From Asterochloris sp. CNOR1 (Eukaryota; Chlorophyta; Trebouxiophyceae; Trebouxiales; Trebouxiaceae): a stretch of 64,000 nucleotides of DNA. Under the pieces are notes generated by a model. That model was not told the DNA's origin, ran no database searches, and saw only the letters and a program-made list of their open reading frames with translations. Positions within the stretch are counted from its first letter, which is position 1. Each line of letters starts with the position of its first letter. Shown here piece by piece: positions 1 to 10,845 of the stretch. The stretch covers positions 1,364,001 to 1,428,000 of the forward strand of contig OZ017749.1 in NCBI GenBank assembly GCA_963969365.1. The letters are read 5' to 3'. Position numbers and translations under genes: made by a program.

Positions 1-1258
1 CGCGCTCACATGAACAGTACAACTGTCCCTGGCCAGGCACTCGTGCACAGGGCCAGGTGGGGCACTCACTGCGCTGGGCCTCTGCTGGGGCCATAGGTGG
101 CACCATTGGCATGTTCACTGTAGCTGGGGCCAGGCTGGACACTGTAGCTTGGGCTTGGCTGTGTGCTATAGCTGGGAGCTGGCTGGGAATCGTGTATCCT
201 GTAGGCTTCATTGCTTGGGTGCTCAGGGTATGCAGCCTGGCCAGAGTCTGAGTTGTCTGCTGCTGCATAGTCTGCAGAGGGGCCCACCACCCGCATGGCC
301 GCCCTTGCGCCAGACCCAACCCCCTGCAGCAGGCGACGGGCCACAGGCCTCCTTCAAAAGCACTCAACAGTGGCATGCTGGAGCAGGCAGAGCGGAAGAT
401 CATCTGACAGTCATGCACAGGACACCATTGCAGGAGCCAGCAGCCGCCTGTGTGACTGCTGCAGGGCTGGCAGGTCCACACAGGTGAGCAGCCCAGCTTG
501 CAGGCCTGTACCAGGCTGGTGCAGCCTTGACGTTGTTGTGCAGGGCTGCCCTGCAAACAGTTCATGTAAGAAGGTGCAGGAGCACAAGGTCCATGAGCTA
601 CATGTGGAGTGCTGCAAAAGCGCTGCCAGGCCAGCACACACCTGTCCAGCGCCAAGTCCCAGCACGGCAGAGGTAGGTTCAGCGTTCTGTGGCGGCGGGA
701 GAATGTCTGTCAGGCGGGCACCCTTCCCACTTAACACCTTGGCCTTTTTCGCAGGCCTGTTCTCCTGCACATGCAGGCAGCGACAGCTTGGTGGCAGACA
801 GTGGGTGTGATGATGCTGCTTGTTGCAGCTCTGCTGAAGGATGCATGCCACAGGCATTGTCTTCACCTGCACTCCACAGCTGGCAGAAAGCATGCCACAG
901 CAAGCTGCAGGGTCCAGTCACGCAGGAGGATGGCCGCAGCAAGCAGCACAACTGGTAGGGCAACAGCTGTGTGCTTTGGGACTACATGCCTGCATGCAGC
1001 TGTGCATACCTCATCATCGCTGTCAGGCAAAGGTGTCAGTGTGGATGCCAGCTTGATGGGCTGTCTCCTGCGCGCCGCTGCCTTGGGGGCAGCCAGGTTG
1101 CCCAGCAGGGAGCTAGACCCAGTCATGTTGGGCGCAGGCAGCTGTGAAAACAGGACCTCACTCCCCACAGGCTGAGGTCCAGGTATCTGCTCTGCTGGTG
1201 TGGGTGCAGGCTCCCTTTCTGATTCAGACTCTGATCCGTAGCCAGCCAGGCCTTCCAT
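1..1258 (-). CDS. PRCC-like proline-rich protein, N-terminal part (runs off left edge)
   Basis: The first exon is 1258-1010 and opens MEGLAGYGSESESE, followed by a Pro-rich stretch and a basic/acidic block (AAARRRQPIKLASTLTPLPD then SDDE). A donor (GATGAG|GTATGC) follows at once. A short N-terminal Tyr-Gly-Ser-acidic motif and a later K/R-P-x-I-x-L-Pro block are the layout of the PRCC (mitotic checkpoint regulator, MAD2B-interacting, spliceosome-associated) family. A second probable exon at about 326-66 encodes a low-complexity segment with three 8-residue repeats of the form QPxPSYSx. The conserved PRCC C terminus would lie off the window, so the family call rests on the N-terminal motif alone. 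It could instead be another disordered nuclear protein. The start is the first ATG of the conserved exon. Confidence 0.42.
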
Positions 1259-1389
1259 GAGCTCACAAACAGCTTGTTATAAGTCAAATAACACGGAAGA
1301 GGTATCAGATGGGAGGTGACCTATGAATTTCTTTTCTGAAAGTATTGCCATTGCCCTTGGCAGTCACTGCCGGCCGTGTTTCAGTCCAG

Positions 1390-4300
1390 ATGCAGGGCCC
1401 TGCTGCTTTGCTGGGCCGTGGGCACCAGCACTTGGCGCCAAAGAGGGGCCCGCAGCAGCTCCTTCCGACAGTAGCGAGAACGGGCCTGAGACATGCCAAT
1501 TGTAGATCTGGATCCTGGAGTGCAAGAGCTGCAGGCAGGGCGCTTATGCGCTGCATGCCTCTGAGATACCCAATCCCTCACAGCTCCCGCTGACAGCAGC
1601 CTGCTCCCATACCTTGCAGCTGCGACAGAGGCCCCGCCAGCCAGCTTTGCACAGGTGCAGTCTGAGGAGCAGTTCTTTGGCCTCATGAAGAAGGGCATTG
1701 AAGCCGGGCGCATCCACAAGGCACTGCTCCCAGCCTTCCAGGACTTCTATGCCAACTACAAGGCGGCAGTGCTGAGCAGCCAGCGACCCGGAGCTGATGA
1801 GAGGCTCGTGGCGGAGATCATGGGCGCCATTGCAGACAGGTGCCAGAGCTTTAGCAGTGTTGGCACTGGGCAGCAAGCAGGACTGCATTGCTCTTGTTTG
1901 ACAGTACACCCTCTCGAGGTGCCAGTATTGCTGTGTGTGCCACCCTGTAAGTGGGGATGTGGGGGGTCAAAAAGGCCGCTCGCTTGGGAGCTGGGCTGCT
2001 GCCCTGCTTCAGCTGCAGGGAGTCTTGCATCGTTCTGGAGCTTTCCGACACCACCTTGGGTGGCTGAGGTGCTGCAGGGAGCGCTGTCTCTTGGCAAGGC
2101 TGATATGCGCCAAATGCTGCACTGCATGGAAGGCCTGTTGGGATGGCACTGCGCCTCAACACAGATTGTATGGCGGACATGGAGCAATGGGCAGGCAGGC
2201 GCCACCTCATGCCTGCCTATGCGGTAGAGGGGCCTCAGCAGGACGCTCGGGGAACAGGCCCTCAGGAGCTGGCTGCTGTGCTGGCTGCTGTATGTTGGTT
2301 GTGGCATTCAGCATCTTGCATGCGGTGCCAATACGCCTGTTGCAGGGGTATGTGTCAAGCAGATATGGTGTAGGCTCACAAAATGTCACTACCTGTGCAG
2401 GTCGGTGCACGAGTTTATCGAGCCCTACACCTTCCCCAGCTACCACACGCGCATCCTGGAGCCGTACAACTACTATGAGTTTGGGCAGAATTACGTCCGC
2501 ACGCTCATCAATTTTGAGACCTCAGTGGTGAGCATTGCAGGCAACTTGCGCTGTGTCTGCTGTGGGGGTATGTGGCTGCAGAGTTGCTTGAGCTCATTCT
2601 CGTGAATGTCTGAAATCGACACAGCAACCTCACCAGCCGCTGCACTGGTCATGCTGTGATTAGCGCTGTGATGCCAGAATTGGAATGTGCAAGCTTCTTT
2701 GGAGAGCTACTTTGCTTGCTGTACCGAATTGTTGCCAAGTCTGACCTGCCAGACCACTGAACTGCAGACGCTGGCCTGCTGCCTGCAGGTGGGCCACTTG
2801 GAGCATTTTGACGCCCTCCAGGAGCAGCTGCAGCAGGGGCACAACGTGGTGCTCCTAGCCAACCATCAGACCGAGGCCGATCCAGGGGTGTGGGCCCTGC
2901 TTCTGGAGAGGACGCACCCCCAGCTGGCCACCGACATCATCTATGTCGCAGGTGAGAGGTATTGCATGTTGCCAGCATATGAAGGGGTCCAGTGCAGCTG
3001 GGAGCCATGCCAGCCGAAGCTGGCAAGGGCAGCTGAGGGCTCTGGCCAGGTCTCGGCATTGCTGCTCCCTGCAGTCTCAGAGCATGCATGCCCGTAATGC
3101 TGCACTGAGATGCAGCTTCAAGTTGCCGCTTTTGTTGCTCAGCCAGAAAGGCGTGAGGTTCATGCCAACTTTGCAGATGGGCCTGGCTGAGTCAGTCACA
3201 GCACACTGACTCATGGCTGGGTTTTGCACCCACAGGTGACCGCGTAGTGTCAGACCCCCTGTGTAAGCCCTTCAGCATGGGTCGCAACCTGTTCTGCGTA
3301 CACTCTCGGAAGCACATGGACGACCAGCCAGAGCTCAAGGCTGAGAAGCAGGTGGGCGGCGTGGAACGGCATGGTGTGATGCAACGGAGCTCTGGTATGC
3401 ACAGCGGTGACATTTGCAAAGAGCAGGCCGCGGTTTCCGTCCTGCAGGGTGGTCAGCAGCCACAAAATGTCAGCTGCTACCTGCATCTGCTGCGCATGGC
3501 GTGCTCTATGTCTGTGCGATGCTGTGAGAGTCCCCAGTCGCTGGTGCACCCACTGCTCAGGCCTTGGCCCCCTCCTGCAGGCCACCAACAGGAAAACTGT
3601 GGCAGCCATGATGCGCGAGATGAACAAGGGGGGCAAGCTGCTGTGGATTGCCCCCAGCGGTGGGCGAGACCGCCCAGATTCTTCAGGTCAGACCCTCCTC
3701 AGCGCTTTCCCAGTCATGTTTGCCTGTCAAGCCATTTGCTGGTATGCGTCCAGGTGCTGCAAGGGGGTCCCTGCTGCAGGGCGGGGGCTGCCCCTCATCT
3801 TTGGCCTTGACAGACCGGAGGGGGATGAAACAGCGTCCCGTAGGAATACAACATGATTGTTGCGTACATCGTACAGGCGCTCAGCTGCACTGCTGCGGCC
3901 AGCACTACCTCTAGGTACAAACTGTCGGGCAGCCACTGCGTTGCTGAGTAGGTGCAGGATGTCAGTGATTCCTCTGCCTGGAGGATGGTATCAGCCTGCT
4001 TGACATGCTGCTCTGGTGCAGGGCAATGGCTGCAGCACTGCTGAGACCCGAGTGGGATCATCCTGCTGCTTCTGAGAGAGCAGGAAGCAAGTTTCACCTG
4101 CCGCTGCTGCTGCTGCAGGGCGGTGGCTGCCCCACAGCTTTGACGCTGATGCAGTGGAGCTGATGCGGCAGCTGCTGGCAAAGGCCAAGCACCCAGGCCA
4201 CCTGTACCCAATGGCTATGTGCAGCTGGGAGATCATGCCACCGCCCGAGAAGCTTGAGAAGCATCTGGGGGAGCGACGGCAGACCAAACATGCTGGCACA

Positions 4301-5453
4301 GGTGCGCAACCTGGTGCTGCTGCATATGGAGTGTGTGTGTGCTCATGGGTCTCTGAGATTTGCCACACAATGAGTGCTACAGGTAACCAGCACGCCGGCA
4401 CAGAATGCTCTGCTGCATATATGGTGTGTGCGCTTACTGATGCTGTGTCTGCGCCTTGATGAGTTACAGAGGTAGCGAGGCTGAGTGCATGGTGGGCAGA
4501 AAGACTTTATGGGTCTAGCAGGCTGCCTGCCTGTTCAGTATGCAGGGTGTGTGGAAGGTTGCATGAACATTGCAGTGCAAGGCATCTCAGCTGGCAGGTA
4601 TGCCAAGTAAAGACGATCACGCCTGCCCTCACAGACATGCACCGTGTGGCAGCAAAGGTCGCAATGTCAGCAGAAGTGCACTTTACTGTGCTGGGCATGT
4701 GCTGTGTGGCGGCCACGCGGTTGCAACTGTGCACAGCTTCAAGCGTGTTCTGCTGCTTGAGTACTGCAGCGCCCTGGAAGCAGTGCCCCCAAATTGCGTT
4801 GCAGACGCGCTGGCTGCCAAACATAAATCAGTCTCTGCTGATGCCCTTCTGGGTGCTGCAGGTCTGGGACACCACTAATGCAGCGCAGGTTACCCTGCCC
4901 TCCCTCGACGGCTGCAGGCATCGGCTTGTGTGAGGTGATGCAAGGGGCTTCTGACATTGCCCTTTGCGCTGCATTGCTTCCTGCTAGTTCCCCCTGTTGA
5001 GATGCTTGCACCATTGTCCCTCCCATGGCTGCAGGCATTTTCAGGTGGCCATCAATCAGGATTGTGGTGCATGCACTGACGTGTGCCCCCTCCTTGTGAT
5101 GGCAGGCATCGTCCTGTGCAGGGACTGGTTGGGACTGCCATCAATGGCGGTCTCCAGGTCCCGTAGCTGAGATTCTCCTCTGTACGCGAGGAGCTGGACT
5201 GGAGATGAGTGGGCTGCCTATATGCTGCATAGGTACTCACACCTCCCCTGTTGCAGGAATTGACCTGTGTCAGGAGCTGAATGTGGAAGCCATCATTGGC
5301 GCCTTTGACCCGGCCCAGAAGGTGCAGCGCCAGAAAGCTCTAGCACATGCTGCCTGGCAAGCTGTGCAAGGTGCCTACCAGGCTCTGGAGGGTGCCATTC
5401 ACAGCAGCGACCAACGGCAGAAAGAGTGCTACTCGCAGCCCTGGCGGCAGTAA
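1390..5453 (+). CDS. ATS1: Plastidial glycerol-3-phosphate 1-acyltransferase, multi-exon
   Basis: Transfers an acyl group from acyl-ACP to sn-1 of glycerol-3-phosphate, the first step of plastid glycerolipid synthesis. Conserved exons: 1621-1838, 2401-2526, 2789-2950, 3235-3351, 3581-3686, 4119-4307 and 5257-5453. The acyltransferase blocks appear in order: NHQTEAD (NHx4D, catalytic His/Asp), [12 protein letters not shown] (block II), [10 protein letters not shown] (block III) and a downstream IMPPP motif. Upstream, [19 protein letters not shown] matches the helical region typical of plant ATS1. Exon phases join cleanly, for example [16 protein letters not shown]. The segment from ATG 1390 is Arg-rich with no Asp or Glu, as expected of a chloroplast transit peptide, but the first splice is not certain. 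The C terminus ends QPWRQ, like the QPW ending of plant enzymes. Introns 3687-4118 and 4308-5256 carry splice-site echo repeats. Confidence 0.9.
3687..4118 (+). repeat. Acceptor-echo repeats in GPAT intron
   Basis: The true acceptor plus exon start at 4110-4140 (GCAGGGCGGTGGCTGCCCCA) has a near copy at 3774-3800 (GCAGGGCGGGGGCTGCCCCT) and a partial copy at 4018-4040 (GCAGGGCAATGGCTGCAGCA). Weaker TGCAG or TACAG acceptor-like points lie at 3875 and 3957. Successive acceptor points are thus 3779, 3875, 3957, 4021 and 4118. The first and last copies are clear by eye; the middle ones are tentative. Confidence 0.6.
4861..5256 (+). repeat. Acceptor-echo repeats before last GPAT exon
   Basis: The authentic acceptor reads TTGCAG|GAATTGACCTGTGT at 5256. 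Similar strings occur at 4917 (CTGCAG|GCATCGGCTTGTGT), 5034 (CTGCAG|GCATTTTC) and 5105 (GGCAG|GCATCGTCCTGTGC), so the start of the exon is echoed three times upstream at irregular multiples of roughly 70 bp. Confidence 0.5.
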
Positions 5454-5846
5454 TAGTGACCTAATTCTATGTTGCCCACAGAGCCAATGCTTTGTCATGA
5501 GCCTAGCACCTGGAGTAGCTCCAAGCTCAGCGTTGGACCCCTAGTCCAATCTGTTGCAGGTTTCCCCTGCCCCCAAACAACCACTTAGCAGCTTCTAGAG
5601 CGTCCTGTGATACTGGGGGACCCTTGGAACCCTCATGGATCAAGCATGAACAATGTTCCACAAATTTTGATGCTTGTTTATTGAACATGTCTCCTAGCCA
5701 GGAAATCACTTATCTAGTCAAGGTTGAAGCCTGAGCATGTGGGAAAGGGTCATTGTGCACCTGAGTCCAAGCTGAGAGACTTGAAGAGATAGCCAGATAG
5801 TAGAGGATTCATGCGAATTTGTTACAGGGATGCCGATGTATACAGA
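5454..5846. other. Intergenic, convergent 3' ends (GPAT / DAO)
   Basis: No coding signal on either strand. GPAT and D-amino-acid oxidase converge here. On the minus strand a TGTAA pentamer (complement at 5822-5826), the polyadenylation signal commonly used by chlorophyte algae, lies about 20 bases past the DAO stop. I see no equally good signal for GPAT. Confidence 0.5.
5822..5826 (-). terminator. Putative TGTAA poly(A) signal of DAO
   Basis: TGTAA on the minus strand, about 20 nt downstream of the DAO stop codon. This is the usual chlorophyte near-upstream element. The motif is only five bases, so this is a suggestion. Confidence 0.3.
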
Positions 5847-8681
5847 TCACAGGCGGGCACCTGGACTGCTCTGAAGCGCCTCTTTCACCAGAGCAATGGC
5901 GTCACCTGCTGTGCCCCAGGCCAGGGTAAGGCCTGAGCCGCCATGCCCATAATTGTGCACCACAGGAAGCCTTTGGCTGCGGCCCTTCAGACTGACCTGC
6001 TCCAGCTTGATGCAAAGAGGCTCCCGGTACGGCCTCAGCCCTGCCCAGTCTGAGATTATCTCAGCACTGCGCAGGCTGGGCAATATGCGGCAGCAGCCCT
6101 CCAGGATGCGTTGTTTGTCCTGCACAGAATCCAGATGGAGGCAAGCCGCTGGGTTGTTGTGAGACTTGAGGCCCAGAGCCTGCACACTGCTGCATCAGAT
6201 CTGGAAGCAAAGCAGAAGGCAGTACACATGCCTGCTGATATTGCAACTTGTGCAAGCGCATGCCAAACGTTGGTGACCCATGCTGCTAGTCATTGCAGAT
6301 GCCATGTCTCTGGATGGCAAGCAATACCAGGCATCTTTTGCCAATGCAGCATTCATTTTCTAGCATGATGGCCTTTGCTCATAGATACTGCCACCAGCTA
6401 ACTGCCAGGATGCATGGCCATCACTAGAAGTCAGGCATATTTACACTCAGGGCAAGGCCCCCCTTTCAACAAAGTGCAGCCCTGGGTGGGCCATGCCCCT
6501 CTTCAAAGGGGTGGTTGGGTAATGGCCCTGATGTTGAAGCATTGTCACCAATTGCGACCCCCTTGGATCTGAATGTGGCCAGGCTGCCTCCATCCTCACC
6601 TCCTGGCTGACGGTGGTGTCCCAATTGCCCTTCTGTGTGGTGCCCCCAAGCACCACGCTGTCAGTGTTGGGTATGATGTAGTTTTCCATGTTTGCGTTCA
6701 TGTAGTGCTTCACCCAGGGAGCATGCACGCGGATCACTTGGCCTCTGCAGCAGCAAGGGGAGGCGTTGTGACCTGTAAGCTGCAGATTAGCACGATGAGT
6801 CCGAGCCAGCAAGCAGAGGCTGGCAGCTATCCAGCGCTGGCAGCCTGCACAGTTGATTTTGAAACACCTCTGAAATGACAAGATTAGCAGAAAGGTGTGC
6901 ATGCTGCCCCTGCAGGGTCCTGACTGCAGATGCACAAGCCTCAAACAGTTAGATAATGCTGCTGTGCCCTGGGGTGAGCCAGCTTTACTGGCAGAGCAAA
7001 GCAACAGATGGCTGCGCAGGGCCCTGCAGGGCCAAGGCCCCAGGAGCCTGCAGGAGTCAGCAAGCAGACGCCCTTTACAGTGTGCTCCAGTTCTTTGTGC
7101 CGCCAGAGGGACTGCAGCGCTCCAGCTGCAGATGCAATGTGGTGTCACAGCGCAGTGCCAGGGGTACTTACTGGGACTTGCAGGGCGGAGGCTTGACAGC
7201 ATGTCATGCAAGCCTGGCAACACTGCTGCAGTACACAGCATGAAGTTTTTGCCACAGGCTGAGGTGGCATCCTTGCAGGCCACATGCCCAAGCTTGTGGT
7301 TTGCTTTGCAGCGACGAGATGCCTCCTTGCAAGCCTGCTGCACCTGACAGGGACCATATTTTTATCGCTGCTGAAGAGCTTAAGAGACCCCAGCCCAGCG
7401 CAGTTGACCACAGCGTCGAAGTGCGCCAGCTCGTCAAGAGAGGCGACGTCTGCCTGCTGCACCCTGCCACCGGCCTGCAGTCACAGCAAGAAGCAAAGAT
7501 TGCTGGTGAGACACACAACCTCCACTTGTGTGTGCTCTTATACATTATGTGGAGCAAGGACGCAAACAGAAGCAACATGGATGCGCCTCTGCTTTGCACG
7601 GAAGCACATTTCTTGTGCGCCTTAGGCCTTTTGTGTGCAGTACATGCTCAGCGGTGGCAAGGTGCATGCAGCTGGAGTTCCACATCTGTGGGAGTGGGCA
7701 GCCCAGAAGACTCAGGCCAGCCACAGATGAGGCTGCTGCCTCCAGGCGCTGACAGCAGCAGTGCTGTTGTGGCAAGCTGCGCTATGCACAAGTGAATGGT
7801 GCTGCGTCTCGGCAGCACCTGCTTCTGGGCAACTTGACCAGAGCAGTCCAAGGCAGCAGCCTGCCCCTGTCAGTACCGTTCAGTGCTCTCACACACTTGC
7901 TTGAAGCGAGCCATGAGGTGCCGCAGGTAGCGGGGGGAGTCGCAGATGACGGTGGTGAAGCCCCAGCCATGCGTCCACTGTTGCTGCCCCCCAAACATGG
8001 ACAGCTCTGTTTGCGAAAGGTGCCTGAAGTGGGGCACCACATCCTTCCATATGGGATCAGGGGCAGGTCTCTGCAAGCAGCAGCCACGGTCTGTGAAGCA
8101 AGTGCTCCTGCTGGTGGCCATCAGGGGCAACAAAGCCTGTCAGGCAGTGGAGAGCAGTGGCACTGTCTGTGAGGCCAGCTGTGGCTGCTGGGCATGACTG
8201 CCACTGAGGCCTGTCAGGCAGCCACACAGCTGTGGCGTGGTCTTTGATGCCACTCATTTGAGCATGCACGGGCTGGTACCACATACCACACAAGCTGCAG
8301 CACATCACATGCAGGGGCAGCTCACATCCCACAGCTGGTAGGAGGACGTGAGTGCTGTGCCTGCCGAGCCAGCCTCAGGGGAGAAGTGGATTTTGAGCAA
8401 GTGCTGAAATGTCTCTGCCCCCCACCTCAGCACCAGCTCTGGGGGGGTCTCCCCTGCATAAGTGCAAGACACGTCAAATGTATTCAGCCCCTGATCTAGG
8501 ATCTGTTGCGTTGCTGCCCACCCAGGCTGTAGGGCTTCCACAGGCCACCTGCTCCATTGGAGGTGGTATCCTGGTCGAAAGCCTTGGCCACCAATGTCAC
8601 ATCAACTTCGCCCTCCTCTTGCAGGCGGACTGCTGTGGCCAAGCCCACGAAGCCGGCTCCCAGTGCGCAAACGTGCGGCAT
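5847..8681 (-). CDS. FAD-dependent D-amino-acid (or D-aspartate) oxidase, multi-exon, PTS1 C terminus
   Basis: Oxidatively deaminates D-amino acids to keto acids, ammonia and hydrogen peroxide. The first exon starts at ATG 8681 with MPHVCALGAGFVGLATAV, the GxGxxG dinucleotide-binding fold of the DAO family, and ends near NGAGGLWKPY. Later exons give WGAETFQHLL, DPIWKDVVPHFRHLS (8070 downward), DAVVNCAGLGS, RGQVIRVHAPWVKHYMNAN, YIIPNTDSVVLGGT (6745-6600) and, in the last exon, DWAGLRPYREPLCIKLE and VVHNYGHGGSGLTLAWGTAG. The GLRPYR arginine binds the substrate carboxylate in this family, and the HNYGHGG loop contacts FAD. The protein ends Ala-Arg-Leu, an acceptable peroxisomal PTS1 variant, which fits a peroxide-producing oxidase. 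D-Asp versus neutral D-amino acid preference cannot be decided. Confidence 0.9.
8071..8215 (-). repeat. Acceptor-echo repeats in DAO intron
   Basis: On the minus strand the authentic acceptor (TTGCAG|AGACCTGCCCCTGATCCC, boundary 8070/8071) is echoed upstream at 8136 (TGACAG|GCTTTGTTGCCCCTGATG) and 8210 (TGACAG|GCCTCAGTGGCAGT). Spacing is 66 and 74 bp. On the plus strand the repeat is easily seen as GCCTGTCAGGCAG at 8135 and GCCTGTCAGGCA at 8209. Confidence 0.65.
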
Positions 8682-9262
8682 GGCACATGTGATCTGAACC
8701 TACCTCCTATGAGACATAGCTATCACGCTGCTTGGGTCTTCAGGACCGCATCCCCTGCAGCTGGACTGGAGTCGGAGTCAATGCGTGCATGTGGGACCAT
8801 GCTTGCTGACGGCGCAGCAGAAGCAGAGGGACACAGAAGCCCCAGCCCATGCTGGGCTGCTCAGCGCATTAGCAACTCAGCTCTCTGCAATAGCAGCTCT
8901 CCTCCTAGGCCGCCCCATCCCACTGATGCTGGAAGTAGAGCTCCCCAGGGGAGCTTTGGAGAAGGGCCTCTCAACATTGTCTTCTAGATTTGTCTGTGAT
9001 CATAGCGTCAATGAAAGTGAGTGTTGAATCTGTGGCTGACCACAGCTGTGACTGACTGCAGTTCTGAGGCAAGCAATAGATTCTCACTCGGGCACGTCAC
9101 AGGCACTGCATTGCATCCTGGACACGCTGCGGGGATTAATCGGGACTGACATGCAAGATGCACTGCGGAGACGCTGCGGGGTTTTGGAGTGGTTCTGCAA
9201 GGACATGATACGGGCGCGGGATGGTTTCTAGTGAGGACCGACATGCAAGATGCACTGCGGGG
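8682..9262. other. Intergenic, upstream of DAO, with a 92-bp repeat
   Basis: No supported gene. It holds the DAO 5' flank and the first unit of a direct repeat: GACATGCAAGATGCACTGCG occurs at 9148 and again at 9240, and GACGCTGCGGGG-like strings lie at 9121 and about 9170. Confidence 0.5.
9148..9260 (+). repeat. 92-bp direct repeat
   Basis: A 21-base identical string starting GACATGCAAGATGCACTGCG is found at 9148 and 9240, giving a 92-bp period. The second copy runs into the 3' end of the putative minus-strand gene at 9263. Confidence 0.7.
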
Positions 9263-10194
9263 TCACCAGGGCAGCCCTACCAAATCCAAGTCATCGCCTG
9301 ACAGCGTTTCCAGGTATGGCATGTCAAAATGGACATACTCAAGCATTTGGCTGTTCCCCTGCGCTGCTGATATCCAGCTTGCGCCACCGCCGGCGCAGCC
9401 ATGGTGAAAGCTCTGCACCCAACACTTGTTGGTCATATGCTGGCCTCTGCCGTGGCACATGGTGCCCGGGTGCGGCTTGTATCTGCAGCCAGGGGCAGCC
9501 AGGGGCAGCCAGAACAGACAGTAAGACATGGCTGCGCACTCCCCAACAGCCTGTGCTGTGCGGAATGCAAGCAATGACAGCTTTGCACTCAAGATGTGCT
9601 GGCTGGTGTGTGTGTATTTTACGGGGCAAGCGGCTACTGACTGTGCAATGTACAAGCAAGTCATGCTTCACCTCCGTGTCCCCCCAGCCGGGTTGTGCCT
9701 GCTGGAGTGGGCCAGCAAAGGGGTTGGCCACCATGCCCATCTGCTGCTGCTGCTGCTCATCCAGTAGCAGGGCCTGCAGGCGCCACTGGCGCTGGTGCAG
9801 CGTCATGGACTGCACTGCGTTGCTGAAGCAGGCCCGTGGGACCACCCCAAGCATGCCAACCAGCTCCCTACAACAGCTGCTGTTGTTGCGGGCTGCCAGG
9901 GTCTTAGGGAGGGCCCAGGCTGGACATATTGATCAGGCGCCCGTGGCCAGATGACAGGAAGGGCGTGCTGTGGTGTCACGGCTCTGGCAGAGACTGCCCT
10001 GCTGAGCTGGCTGAGGCGCTTGTGGTGGATCTGAAGGCAGGTTCGGTGGCCATGTGACACAGGCTGGCTTTGCGGCTGCCCATGTCCACCAGGCGGGGTC
10101 CCAGCGCAGGAGGGCCACCCAGGCACGAGCTGCAGTCGCTGACCAGAATGTCAAGGCCTTTGCCTAGAGCTGCCCCCTGTAGACGAGGCAGCAC
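9263..10194 (-). CDS. Unidentified minus-strand gene, probable exons
   Basis: I do not recognise a family. Coding-like stretches on the minus strand are 10190-9960 (includes GLDILVSDCSSCLGG and ALGPRLVDMGSRK), 9850-9700 (VVPRACFSNAVQSM and HQRQWRLQALLLDEQQQQQM) and 9400-9263, which ends in an acidic tail (YLETLSGDDLDLVGLPW, then a stop). The frames do not join without introns, and I could not place the start. A Gln run and an acidic C terminus hint at a regulatory or adaptor protein, but that is only a guess. It may also be a chance set of open frames. Confidence 0.25.
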
Positions 10195-10845
10195 TGCAAT
10201 GCATGGCTCCTGGGATTTGCCTGGCCTTGAACATTCATTTGAAAAGCGCTGTCTGCCACATGCAGCCAGCGCTGCAAACCATTTTGCACATCAACAAAGT
10301 GAGTGTCTTGCTTGCCCCTGAGTGAGCCTGGATATTGCACTGCCAATGATGGCCAAAATATGCTTTGCTGAATGAGACTGCAACTAATGGTGATAATGGA
10401 CCGCGGTGTCTTTATTGCAACGTGTGCAATGCCTTGCTCTGTGTGGCATGTCACTTGTCTGCTGCTCTGCTGCTGCAGGTGGCAGGGGATAGCTTAGCTC
10501 AGCTGTGCAAAGTATATGATGAAGCATGAAGGAGATCTGAAGGGTTAGCACACCCTATCATGATCAAGCCGCACTGCCTGTGGTGTAGATCTGTTGAAGG
10601 AACTCATGAACCTTTTGAAGTTCCAAGGTCTGAAGATCCTGAACAGATTCAGCTCACGATCATCATCTTGAATTCAGATTTTCCGCAATCATCGGTCTAT
10701 GTCTGGATCTGGTGCCTCAATCCTGCCGGACATGCGCATGCTGTCATCAGCGGGCTGCCATCTCCCAAGAAAATGTTTGCAGATGCGCATGCCCTGCCAT
10801 CAGGCAGGCCCAGCCTTTGCCAGAGAGCCTGCAATTAGACGCCAC
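10195..10845. other. Intergenic, 5' flank of the AAA+/FeS gene
   Basis: About 650 bp, somewhat AT-richer than its surroundings between 10340 and 10690, with no conserved ORF on either strand. It probably carries the promoter of the gene starting at 10846. I could not identify a specific element. Confidence 0.4.

Noticed and set aside
6790-6806. GATGAGTCCG string resembling a hammerhead ribozyme core
   Set aside because: The CUGAUGA core and the partner GAAAC with pairing stems are not present around it.
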